Shown here one piece after another: positions 1 to 7,478 of a stretch of DNA of 27,270 nucleotides. The DNA comes from a virus. Positions within the stretch are counted from its first letter, which is position 1. Each line of letters opens with the position of its first letter. A program made the translations under genes and the position numbers. The stretch covers positions 1 to 27,270 of IMG/VR virus record IMGVR_UViG_3300017706_000639; one strand, written 5' to 3'. A model generated the notes under the pieces. That model saw only the letters and a list, made by a program, of their open reading frames with translations, made no database searches and was not told the origin of the DNA.

Positions 1-1746
1 ACACAGTTTAACAAAACAGAAGGAATAACAATAGATTATGTAGATCCTTCATATATGGTTTATTCTTATACTGAAGACCCTAATTTTGAAGACATATACT
101 ACGTTGGTGAAATAAAAGCTATAACAATATCGGAACTTAAAAAAGAGTTTCCAGACTTATCTAATAAAGAGTTAGAACGTATACAAAATATGCCAGGTAA
201 TAGATCTTATATAACTGGTTGGGGAGATTATGATGACAATACGGTTCAAGTTCTTTATTTTGATTATAAGACTTACCATAATCAAGTGTTTAAAATAAAG
301 CAAACAGATCAAGGTTTGATAAAAGCTATTGAAAAAGATGATACTTTTAATCCACCTGAAAACGACAGCTTTGAAAGAGTATCAAGATCAATCGAAGTTT
401 TATATAGCGGAGCTAAAGTACTAGGTACTGATACTATGTTGAAGTGGGAACTTGCTAAAAACATGTCAAGACCTTACGCTGATACTACTAAAGTAAAAAT
501 GAATTATTCTATATGTGCGCCTAGAATATATAAAGGCAGAATAGAATCACTGGTTAGTAAGTGTATAGGTTTTGCAGATATGATTCAGTTAACTCATTTA
601 AAGCTACAGCAAGTTATGTCTAGAATAGTGCCTGACGGTGTGTACTTAGACATGGACGGTTTAGCTGAAGTTGATCTAGGTAATGGTACAAACTATAATC
701 CAGCGGAAGCGTTAAATATGTATTTCCAAACTGGTAGTATTGTAGGTAGATCGCTTACACAAGACGGTGACATGAATCCTGGAAAAGTACCTATTCAAGA
801 GCTAAACTCTAGTTCTGGTCAAGGTAAAATACAAAGCTTAATACAGACGTATCAATATTATTTACAAATGATACGCGATGTAACCGGACTGAATGAGGCT
901 AGAGATGGTAGTACTCCAGACAAAAGCACTTTAGTAGGATTACAAAAGATGGCTGCTAACGCGTCTAACGTAGCTACTAGACATATTAAGCAAGCTGGTT
1001 CTTATTTAACGCTTAGAATTGCAGAGAACATAGCCCTTAAAGTAGCAGATGCTTTAGAGTTTCCATTAACAGCTGAATCACTAGTTAACTCTATAAGTAG
1101 TTACAATGTAAACACTTTAAAAGAAGTTGTTAATTTAAATCTACATGATTTTGGAATATTCTTAGAATTAGAGCCAGACGAAGAAGAGAAACAGCAACTA
1201 GAACAAAACATACAAGTAGCTATACAAAAAGGTGGTATTGATCTTGAAGATGCTATTGATTTAAGACAAATAAAAAATCTTAAACTAGCTAACCAACTTT
1301 TAAAAGTAAAACGTAAACAAAAAGCTGTTAAAGAACAAGAGAACGCTCAAGCTAATATAGCAGCTCAAAGTGAAGCTCAAGCCGCTGCTAATGAAAAAAT
1401 AGCAATGAACGAGGTTCAAAAACAAGAAGCTATTACTGGTGCTAAAGTTCAATACGAGCAGTCAAGAACTCAAATGGAGATTCAAAAAATGCAAACTCAA
1501 TCTCAACTTGATATGCAAAAAATGCAAATGCAACATCAATTTGACGTTGAATTAGCTAAGATGCAACTTCAACAACAACAAGAAAAACAAAAACAGCAAG
1601 AAGAAGCTAAAGACAAGCGTATACAAATGGAAGGTACGCAACAAAGTAAAATGATAGAACAAAGAAAAAACAATGGACTACCTATAGACTTTGAAGAAGA
1701 AGGCGCATCAAGCGAACCATCTATGATGGCGGAGAGTGAGCAATAA
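1..1746 (+). CDS. Portal protein, 5'-truncated by the window edge
   Basis: Forms the dodecameric ring at the DNA-entry vertex, contacting terminase during packaging and the connector afterwards (family knowledge). The reading frame is open from base 1, so the gene begins upstream; the ATG at 55 is internal, since the 18 codons before it read as normal protein (ending VDPSY before MVYSYTEDPN). Visible parts are a mixed alpha/beta N-terminal region, a helical core around MSRIVPDGVYLDMDGLAEVDLG, and, counting from base 55, a region near residues 270-330 (YYLQMIRDVTGLNEARDGST) typical of podovirus-type portals. The last ~130 residues are a Gln/Met/Lys-rich coiled coil. The scaffold and capsid genes follow directly, which supports the call. 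No catalytic motif is expected. Subfamily (N4-like, P22-like or crAss-like) cannot be settled by eye. Confidence 0.82.
   Translation, partial: TQFNKTEGITIDYVDPSYMVYSYTEDPNFEDIYYVGEIKAITISELKKEFPDLSNKELERIQNMPGNRSYITGWGDYDDNTVQVLYFDYKTYHNQVFKIKQTDQGLIKAIEKDDTFNPPENDSFERVSRSIEVLYSGAKVLGTDTMLKWELAKNMSRPYADTTKVKMNYSICAPRIYKGRIESLVSKCIGFADMIQLTHLKLQQVMSRIVPDGVYLDMDGLAEVDLGNGTNYNPAEALNMYFQTGSIVGRSLTQDGDMNPGKVPIQELNSSSGQGKIQSLIQTYQYYLQMIRDVTGLNEARDGSTPDKSTLVGLQKMAANASNVATRHIKQAGSYLTLRIAENIALKVADALEFPLTAESLVNSISSYNVNTLKEVVNLNLHDFGIFLELEPDEEEKQQLEQNIQVAIQKGGIDLEDAIDLRQIKNLKLANQLLKVKRKQKAVKEQENAQANIAAQSEAQAAANEKIAMNEVQKQEAITGAKVQYEQSRTQMEIQKMQTQSQLDMQKMQMQHQFDVELAKMQLQQQQEKQKQQEEAKDKRIQMEGTQQSKMIEQRKNNGLPIDFEEEGASSEPSMMAESEQ
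1420..1680 (+). other. Gln/Met-rich coiled-coil tail of the portal protein
   Basis: About 85 codons dominated by Gln, Met, Lys and Glu, with short degenerate reiterations (MQTQSQLDMQKMQMQHQ, then KMQLQQQQEKQKQQEE). The stretch lacks Pro and Gly almost entirely and has heptad-like hydrophobic spacing, so a long helix or coiled coil is likely. Portals of some phages carry a C-terminal helical barrel rising into the capsid, and this may be an equivalent (inference). The DNA here is rich in CAA and AAA codons, so it may also be prone to length variation. Confidence 0.6.
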
Positions 1747-1762
1747 GCTTAAATTTATTAAT

Positions 1763-1787
1763 TATTTAATTATATTATATTATGTCA
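1763..1787 (+). promoter_or_regulatory. 25-bp leader repeat, copy 1 (scaffold start)
   Basis: An almost pure A/T leader ending in the scaffold ATG (1782) plus its second codon. It is identical over 25 bp to 4557-4581, where it also ends in ATGTCA of a different gene. The sequence contains TTAATTATATTATATT, which could act as an A/T-rich translation enhancer of the kind used by Bacteroidetes in place of a Shine-Dalgarno, or overlap a phage late promoter. Which of these applies cannot be decided from sequence alone. There is no similarity upstream of the 25 bp. Confidence 0.5.
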
Positions 1788-2984
1788 GAAACAAAAACAA
1801 ATGAACCTGTTAAGCAGGAAGGTGAATTTAAAATAAAAAAGAAAACAACACCTAAAAAATTAACTGAAACAAAAGATAACATTACAAAAGTAAATGTTAA
1901 TCCAAAAGAACCTTTAATTGAAATACCAAACAACGTAACTAAAGTTGAAATAAAAAAAGAAGACGATGCCATTCAAATCGGAGAAACAGAGAAGGTATCT
2001 ATGGAAAAACCATCCGGAGATAGCACAAAGGTGGGAGAACCTGTACAAGAGTCCAACGAGACTACTGAAGGGATTTCTCCGATCAAAGAAGTAACAGAAG
2101 AAGTTGAAGAAATAAAAAAAGAAGTAAAAGAGGCTATAAGAGATGAAAAAATACTAGGTAAACCTTTACCAGAAAACATCGAAAAATTAGTTTCGTTTAT
2201 GGAAGAAACAGGTGGAACCATAGAAGATTACACTAGATTAAACGCTGATTATACAAGCGTAGACGATAATACTTTATTGAAAGAGTATTATAAAAAATCT
2301 AAACCACATTTAGATTTAGAAGAAATTAACTTCATAATGGAAGAAAACTTTGATTATGATGTAGATATTGACGAAGAGCGAGAAGTCAAAAAAAAGAAAC
2401 TCGCTAAAAAAGAAGAGGTTGCAAAAGCTAAAAACTTTTTAGAGGAAACTAAGAAAAAATATTACGACGAAATCAAGTTGAGACCCGGCGTAACTCAAGA
2501 CCAGCAAAAAGCAATGGATTTTTTCAACCGCTATAATAAAGAGCAAGAAATAGCTACACAACAACACGATTTATTTAAACAAAAGACTAAAAATTTATTT
2601 AATGACGATTTCGAAGGTTTCGATATTAAAGTTGGAGATAAAAGATATAAGTACAATGTCGTTAATCGTGATAAAGTAGCCGAAAGCCAATCTAACATAA
2701 CAAACCTTGTCGGGAAGTTCCTAGACAGCGAAGGTAATGTGGAAGATGCTAAAGGTTATCATAAAGCTATTTATGCTGCTGAAAATGTAGATAAGATTGC
2801 CGCTCATTTTTATGAGCAAGGAAAAGCAGACGCTGTAAAAGACGTTGTAAACAAATCAAAAAACTTGAGTAACACTGAAGCTAGGACTTCTCAAGGAGAC
2901 GTGTTTATTGGCGGTATGAAAGTGAAAGCTATTTCTGGTGCAGACTCTACAAAACTTAAAATTAAAACGAAAAGGTTTAACTAA
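1782..2984 (+). CDS. Putative capsid scaffolding protein
   Basis: Likely guides assembly of the capsid shell and is lost or retained internally on maturation. No enzymatic motif is seen. The 400-aa product is very hydrophilic: residues 1-120 are a Lys/Glu/Thr-rich, probably disordered arm; residues ~120-210 are acidic with short helices (LPENIEKLVSFMEETGG, DYDVDIDEEREVKKKK); residues ~210-270 form a charged helix; and the C-terminal ~60 residues are basic, ending KLKIKTKRFN. A charged helical protein with a basic tail between portal and capsid genes is the usual scaffold arrangement, since basic tails of known scaffolds dock on the coat protein. The start at 1782 follows the duplicated A/T leader; the gap from the portal stop is 35 bp. 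Codons around 1990-2090 look less AT-biased than neighbours. The call rests on position and composition, not on a diagnostic motif. Confidence 0.62.
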   Translation: MSETKTNEPVKQEGEFKIKKKTTPKKLTETKDNITKVNVNPKEPLIEIPNNVTKVEIKKEDDAIQIGETEKVSMEKPSGDSTKVGEPVQESNETTEGISPIKEVTEEVEEIKKEVKEAIRDEKILGKPLPENIEKLVSFMEETGGTIEDYTRLNADYTSVDDNTLLKEYYKKSKPHLDLEEINFIMEENFDYDVDIDEEREVKKKKLAKKEEVAKAKNFLEETKKKYYDEIKLRPGVTQDQQKAMDFFNRYNKEQEIATQQHDLFKQKTKNLFNDDFEGFDIKVGDKRYKYNVVNRDKVAESQSNITNLVGKFLDSEGNVEDAKGYHKAIYAAENVDKIAAHFYEQGKADAVKDVVNKSKNLSNTEARTSQGDVFIGGMKVKAISGADSTKLKIKTKRFN

Positions 2985-3000
2985 TTAAAATTAACAAATT

Positions 3001-4494
3001 ATGAGTTTATCTCCACAATTTGGTAGTATTGTACCTTCGCAAGTTCAACAAACTCTAGCTAATAACTATCTTGTATTTGATGGTGGCGCTGGAGGAAATT
3101 TTGCGCAACAATATTTACCAGAAATTTACGAACAAGAAGTAGAGCGTTATGGAAACAGAACGTTATCTGGCTTCTTAAGAATGGTTGGCGCTGAAATGCC
3201 AATGACAAGTGATCAAGTAATCTGGTCAGAACAAAATAGATTACACATTGCATACGATAGTTGTGGTGTTGAAGCTGGTGGTGGTGCTGGAGCTAATTTA
3301 GCTTCTGTCATCAATATTGGTGGTGGCGCAACTGCTTTGAATGTAATATCTGTAAACGATACTGTAGTTCTTTTAGATCCTGCTAATGGAGTAGAAGCTA
3401 AAGGTATTGTTCAGGCTACAACTCCTGGTGTAGTTGGTGGTGCAAGTGGAACTATTACAGTTCAACCATTTGCTAATCAAACTTTTGATGCTAGCGGTAT
3501 TTCTATTACTGGAGCAGGTGCTTTAGGTAGTATTAAAGTATTTGTATACGGTTCTGCTTACCAAAAAGGAACACAAATGACAGGCGGTACAGTTGCTAAT
3601 GGAGCTGCGTCTAGAGTTTCTGTAGAACCACAATTTACTCAGTTTTCTAACTCACCTATTATATTGAGAGATCAGTACGTTATAAACGGATCTGATATGG
3701 CTCAAATTGGATGGGTAGAAGTTGCAACTGAGGATGGTGCTTCTGGTTTCTTATGGTACTTAAAAGCTGAGTCTGAAACAAGACTACGTTTTGAAGATTA
3801 CCTAGAAATGTCTATGGTAGAAGGTGAGCTAAATGCAAATGCTAACGCTGCTGCAGGAACTGCTGTGGCTTTCTTACCAGGTACTGAAGGTTTATTTGCT
3901 GCTATCAGAAACAGAGGAAATGTAGAAGTAGGATTTACTGCTGCTGCTGGACTAGATGAATTTGATGCAATTCTTAAAAACTTAGATACTCAAGGTGCTA
4001 TTGAAGAAAACATGCTTTTCTTACAGAGACAAACTGCTCTTGATTTTGATGATATGCTAGCAAGCATTTCTGGCGGATTCGCTGGAGGAACTGCTTTTGG
4101 TTTATTTGAAAACTCAGAAGAAATGGCTCTTAACCTTGGTTTCTCAGGATTTAGAAGAGGTTCTTACGACTTTTACAAAACTGATTGGAAATACTTAAAT
4201 GACGCTTCAACTAGAGGTGGTATTGTAGGTGTTAATTCAATTGAAGGTGTATTAGTACCTGCTGGAACTTCTACAGTTTACGATCAAGTACTCGGTACAA
4301 ACATCAGACGACCATTCTTACACGTACGTTATAGAGCTTCTCAAGGAGACGACAGACGTATGAAGTCTTGGTTAACTGGTTCTGCTGGTGGTGCATTTAC
4401 TTCAACTCTTGATGCTATGGAAATTAACTTCCTATCAGAAAGATGTTTAGTAACTCAAGCTGCTAACAACTTTGTATTATTTCAAGGATTATAA
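3001..4494 (+). CDS. Major capsid protein
   Basis: Main shell subunit, HK97-fold expected. Of 497 residues, the N-terminal ~75 carry LPEIYEQEVERYGNRTLSGF and EMPMTSDQVIWSEQNRLHIAY, an N-arm and P-domain-like opening. Residues ~90-205 are a Gly/Ala/Thr/Val-rich beta region that looks like an inserted domain. Residues ~205-270 include SNSPIILRDQYVINGSDMAQ and ETRLRFEDYLEMSMVEGE, a stretch of the kind seen in podovirus and crAss-like capsid proteins. The C-terminal part (EINFLSERCLVTQAANNFVLF) reads as the closing strands. Codon use is more regular than in the flanking genes, as expected for a highly expressed protein. The gene starts 16 bp after the scaffold stop and is followed by a strong terminator, which would shield downstream genes from its high transcription. 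Order and composition make this call fairly secure. Confidence 0.85.
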   Translation: MSLSPQFGSIVPSQVQQTLANNYLVFDGGAGGNFAQQYLPEIYEQEVERYGNRTLSGFLRMVGAEMPMTSDQVIWSEQNRLHIAYDSCGVEAGGGAGANLASVINIGGGATALNVISVNDTVVLLDPANGVEAKGIVQATTPGVVGGASGTITVQPFANQTFDASGISITGAGALGSIKVFVYGSAYQKGTQMTGGTVANGAASRVSVEPQFTQFSNSPIILRDQYVINGSDMAQIGWVEVATEDGASGFLWYLKAESETRLRFEDYLEMSMVEGELNANANAAAGTAVAFLPGTEGLFAAIRNRGNVEVGFTAAAGLDEFDAILKNLDTQGAIEENMLFLQRQTALDFDDMLASISGGFAGGTAFGLFENSEEMALNLGFSGFRRGSYDFYKTDWKYLNDASTRGGIVGVNSIEGVLVPAGTSTVYDQVLGTNIRRPFLHVRYRASQGDDRRMKSWLTGSAGGAFTSTLDAMEINFLSERCLVTQAANNFVLFQGL

Positions 4495-4513
4495 TAATCC
4501 ATTAATGTAATTC

Positions 4514-4552
4514 TTACCCTCGTTAAATTAACGGGGGTAATTATTACTTTTA
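4514..4552 (+). terminator. Rho-independent terminator after the capsid gene
   Basis: Inverted repeat TTACCCTCGTT / AACGGGGGTAA (4514-4540): an 11-bp stem with one G-U pair and a 5-nt AAATT loop, followed by the T-rich run TTATTACTTTTAT. It lies 20 bp after the capsid stop and 24 bp before the next ATG, so it should end or attenuate the portal-scaffold-capsid transcript. Confidence 0.85.
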
Positions 4553-4556
4553 TAAC

Positions 4557-4581
4557 TATTTAATTATATTATATTATGTCA
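4557..4581 (+). promoter_or_regulatory. 25-bp leader repeat, copy 2
   Basis: Exact duplicate of 1763-1787, again placed so that it ends in ATGTCA, here the start of the 254-aa gene. Because a strong terminator lies directly upstream, this copy would have to carry or closely follow a promoter if the gene is expressed independently. With the ATG inside the repeat, a purely translational role is equally possible. Confidence 0.5.
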
Positions 4582-5340
4582 AAAATAAAAGAAAATCCAG
4601 TGTTAGACTGGGAAATAAAAGATAGAGTTTATTATTTAAAAGGTAATAAATCTCCTTTAACGTTAACTATACCAGCTAAGCATACTAAAAAACATGCTTT
4701 ACTATATTTCGATGAAACAACTGGTAGACAAAGAGAAATAAAATATGCCACCAATCAAGACTCGCCTCTTGTAGATGAACAAAAAGGTGAATGCACAATG
4801 GGTCATATTATATTTAGAGACGGTACGTTAAGAACTAAAAAGCATGAAACTGCATTACAAAAACTTCTTTCATTATATCACCCTTTAAAAGGTAAAACAT
4901 ATGAAGAGTTTAAACCTATTGCTGAAGCTTCAGATCAATTAGATGATATTAATCTAGAACTAGACGCAATGACTGCAGCTAGAGCTATGGATATTGATCA
5001 GGTTGAAGCAATATTAAGAGTTGAAAAAGGATCAAGTGTAAGAAACATGAGCTCTAAAGAATTAAAAAGAGATGTATTGTTGTTTGCTAAAAGAAACCCT
5101 GCTACTTTTATAGCATTAGCAAAAGATGATAATGTCATGTTAAGAAATTTTGCTATAGTTGCTCAAGAAAATGGGATAATAAAATTATCTCAAGATCAAA
5201 GAACATTTACGTGGGCTTCAAATGGTAAAAAATTAATGAACATTCCTTTTGATGAAAACCCGTATTCAGCATTTGCTGCTTTCTTAAAAACAGATGAAGG
5301 TGTTGAAATCTATAAATCTATAGATAAAAAACTAAAATAA
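4576..5340 (+). CDS. Conserved-looking phage protein of unknown function, 254 aa
   Basis: I do not recognise a named family. The protein is soluble and charged, without membrane segments. Residues 1-90 look beta-rich (VYYLKGNKSPLTLTIPAKH, GECTMGHIIFRDGTLR). Residues ~90-175 are helical, with an acidic segment EASDQLDDINLELDAMTAARAM. Residues ~175-254 read as a helix followed by a beta hairpin (MLRNFAIVAQENGIIKLS, then RTFTWASNGKKLMNIPFDE), a layout that could be a winged-helix-like module (weak inference). It sits between capsid and connector genes, so a head-completion or assembly role is possible, but it is insulated by terminators on both sides, unlike every other gene here. That arrangement may indicate a different expression level or time. 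The start at 4576 is fixed by the shared leader. Confidence 0.8.
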   Translation: MSKIKENPVLDWEIKDRVYYLKGNKSPLTLTIPAKHTKKHALLYFDETTGRQREIKYATNQDSPLVDEQKGECTMGHIIFRDGTLRTKKHETALQKLLSLYHPLKGKTYEEFKPIAEASDQLDDINLELDAMTAARAMDIDQVEAILRVEKGSSVRNMSSKELKRDVLLFAKRNPATFIALAKDDNVMLRNFAIVAQENGIIKLSQDQRTFTWASNGKKLMNIPFDENPYSAFAAFLKTDEGVEIYKSIDKKLK

Positions 5341-5346
5341 CAAGTG

Positions 5347-5384
5347 ATACTATATATAGGCGGATTCGTCCGCCTTTTTAGTAT
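5347..5384 (+). terminator. Rho-independent terminator with UUCG loop
   Basis: Core hairpin AGGCGGA-TTCG-TCCGCCT followed by a T run. The outer arms ATACTA (5347-5352) and TAGTAT (5379-5384) can also pair, giving an extended structure. TTCG is a stabilising tetraloop. It begins 7 bp after the stop of the 254-aa gene and ends 14 bp before the next ATG, so the downstream block needs read-through or its own promoter. Confidence 0.87.
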
Positions 5385-5398
5385 ATAAAAAATTAATA

Positions 5399-6199
5399 AT
5401 GGTAAACGTAAATACAGTATATACAACAGTCTTGTCTATTTTGAACAAAGAACAAAGAGGTTATGTTACGCCAGATGAGTTTAATAGGTTAGCTGCTCAG
5501 GTTCAATTAGAAATATTTGAATCTTACTTTCCTGACGGAACACAATTAAACCGTCAAAACCAAAACAATACACAAAACGATACAGAGTTTTTTAATATAT
5601 TTAAAAACCAAGAAGAAAAACTTTATGGATTTCAAAAAGAAATTAACTTTTCTCTAGACGCTCAAACATTAATGTGGTATCAAACCCAAGCGGTTAATTC
5701 AGCAGATTATGTTGCTACTATATATTGGATGGGTGACATATTATCAACATATAATTCTGCTTTAGTAGGAAACACTGACCCTAGACCTTCTTCTTCAGGC
5801 GGTCAATTTATTACTCAATTAGTAAGCAAAAGAGATTATAATAAAATTATAAGATCTAGAATTACTGCTCCTACATATCAATTTCCTATAGCATTTGCTA
5901 ATACATCAACAGTTGCAAATTTTGACAATGTTGGTTTAACAGTATCACCAACTCCAAACGCGGTTAATGTAAATTGCATTGTTACACCTATAGTTCCTTC
6001 TTGGAGCTTTAGTGTTGGACAAGCTGGTCAATATATTTTTAACCCAGGTAGCGCCGTGAATTTTGAGCTTCACATTTCTGAACAAACTAATATCATAATA
6101 GGAATATTAAAATATGCCGGTGTTATTATAAACGATCCTACGATAATAGATGTAGCTGCTCAAGAAGCGGCTCAAGTACAAGCTAACGAAAAATCTTAA
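5399..6199 (+). CDS. Putative head-tail connector / ring protein, 266 aa
   Basis: Probably part of the connector below the portal. The N-terminus (NTVYTTVLSILNKEQRGYVTPDEFNRLAAQ) is a helical opening of a kind I associate with structural proteins of flavobacterial and crAss-like podophages, followed by AQVQLEIFESYFPDG. Residues ~85-215 are a beta-rich, Asn/Ser/Thr-rich part. The last ~50 residues form a hydrophobic helix pair (TNIIIGILKYAGVIINDPTI) and a polar Ala/Gln-rich tail. No enzyme motif is present. It lies four bases upstream of the next gene and in the canonical place for a connector, between head and tail-hub genes. The start at 5399 follows AAAAATTAATA with no Shine-Dalgarno. Exact ring position cannot be assigned. 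Confidence 0.6.
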   Translation: MVNVNTVYTTVLSILNKEQRGYVTPDEFNRLAAQVQLEIFESYFPDGTQLNRQNQNNTQNDTEFFNIFKNQEEKLYGFQKEINFSLDAQTLMWYQTQAVNSADYVATIYWMGDILSTYNSALVGNTDPRPSSSGGQFITQLVSKRDYNKIIRSRITAPTYQFPIAFANTSTVANFDNVGLTVSPTPNAVNVNCIVTPIVPSWSFSVGQAGQYIFNPGSAVNFELHISEQTNIIIGILKYAGVIINDPTIIDVAAQEAAQVQANEKS

Positions 6200-6203
6200 A
6201 TAA

Positions 6204-7472
6204 ATGAGTCTAGTAACAGAAACAAATCAACAATATTACCAAGGCGCTCAAGGCTTTAGAGGTGCTTTACTAGCCGATGGCAATTTACAGAGTACTTTTG
6301 TAACTACTTTTAATACAGATTTAGTTTTTGGAGGTGCAGACTCTAGCGGTGTAGAATCCTGGAATCCAGCTAGCATTAACTACGCTTTAAATAACTTTAA
6401 AATATACACAAGTACTGATGCAGTTCCTGGCAATTGGCAGGAATACATATTAGCTTATAGTGTTGTGGGTAATTCTATAACTTTTGCAAATCCGCCAGCT
6501 GCAAATCTATATATAGTTGTTCAACTGAAAACACTAGATGGTGGTCAGTACGCTAGCACTATAGCAGAGGAAGCGTTGGGTGATGCGGTTGAAGAAAACT
6601 ATGGAACTTATCAATATGTTAAATTATCTGATATTATAGATAATTACATGGTTGGTTATGTTGGTGATGGTAAAATAATACAACAAGCTAAAAAATCAGA
6701 TGTGTTGTTTTTTGCAAAAAGATCTTTGCAAGAATTTAGTTATGATACTTTAAAAAGTATTAAATCTCAAGAATTAACAATACCTGAGAGCTTACAATTA
6801 ATAATGCCTCAAGACTATGTTAATTACGTATCACTGTCTTGGATAGATAACTTAGGTGTAAAAAGACCTATATATCCAAATAACAACTTAACAACAAATC
6901 CTTACTCTAAACTATTACAAGACAACAAAGGAATACCTACGCAGGATAATTTTGGAGAAGACTTAGAAGGAACATCATTAACAGTAGAAAGATGGAGAGA
7001 CGCAAATGACAAGCTAATAAACAATCAAGCTTATAATCAATTTTGGGACGATGCAGCTTACGGCTTGTATGCTGATGGTTTCTATGGATCTGGTCCTTGG
7101 AATTGGGGAAGATTATACGGTCTTGATCCGCAAACCTCTCAAACAAACGGTTGGTTTGGGATAAACGAAAGAGATGGTATGTTTACTTTTTCTAGTAATT
7201 TAGTAAACAAACTTATAGTTTTAGAATACATATCTGATGGCTTGGCTTATGATCTAGATACTAGAGTTCCAAAGCTTGCCGAAGAGGCAATGTATATGAG
7301 TATATCATATAATTTACTAGCTAATAGAGCTAACACATCAGAAGGTATAATAGCTAGATTTAAAAAAGATAGAAGAGCTGCTCTTCGAAACGCTAAGATA
7401 AGATTATCTAATATTAAACTTGAAGAAATAGTACAGGTTATGAGAGGTAAATCTAAATGGTTAAAACACTAA
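6204..7472 (+). CDS. Putative tail tubular / connector protein (T7 gp11-like role), 422 aa
   Basis: Likely an adaptor between connector and tail hub. Residues 1-130 are a beta-rich segment (QYYQGAQGFRGALLADGNLQ; YIVVQLKTLDGGQYAST) resembling a tail-surface or fibre-docking module. From ~140 the protein becomes helical: KLSDIIDNYMVGYVGDGKII and KKSDVLFFAKRSLQEFSYDT are a bundle opening typical of gp11-type adaptors. Next comes an insertion rich in Trp/Gly/Tyr (residues ~265-315). The closing helices LAYDLDTRVPKLAEEAMYM and RAALRNAKIRLSNIKLEE end in MRGKSKWLKH, a basic terminus I associate with this protein in flavobacterial and crAss-like podophages. The gap to the next gene is 6 bp. The family call is from motif memory and order only. 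Confidence 0.62.
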   Translation: MSLVTETNQQYYQGAQGFRGALLADGNLQSTFVTTFNTDLVFGGADSSGVESWNPASINYALNNFKIYTSTDAVPGNWQEYILAYSVVGNSITFANPPAANLYIVVQLKTLDGGQYASTIAEEALGDAVEENYGTYQYVKLSDIIDNYMVGYVGDGKIIQQAKKSDVLFFAKRSLQEFSYDTLKSIKSQELTIPESLQLIMPQDYVNYVSLSWIDNLGVKRPIYPNNNLTTNPYSKLLQDNKGIPTQDNFGEDLEGTSLTVERWRDANDKLINNQAYNQFWDDAAYGLYADGFYGSGPWNWGRLYGLDPQTSQTNGWFGINERDGMFTFSSNLVNKLIVLEYISDGLAYDLDTRVPKLAEEAMYMSISYNLLANRANTSEGIIARFKKDRRAALRNAKIRLSNIKLEEIVQVMRGKSKWLKH

Positions 7473-7478
7473 AATTTA

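Noticed and set aside
55-1746. ATG at 55 as the portal start
   Set aside because: The frame is open with normal protein-like sequence from base 1, so the gene is truncated by the window and this Met is internal.
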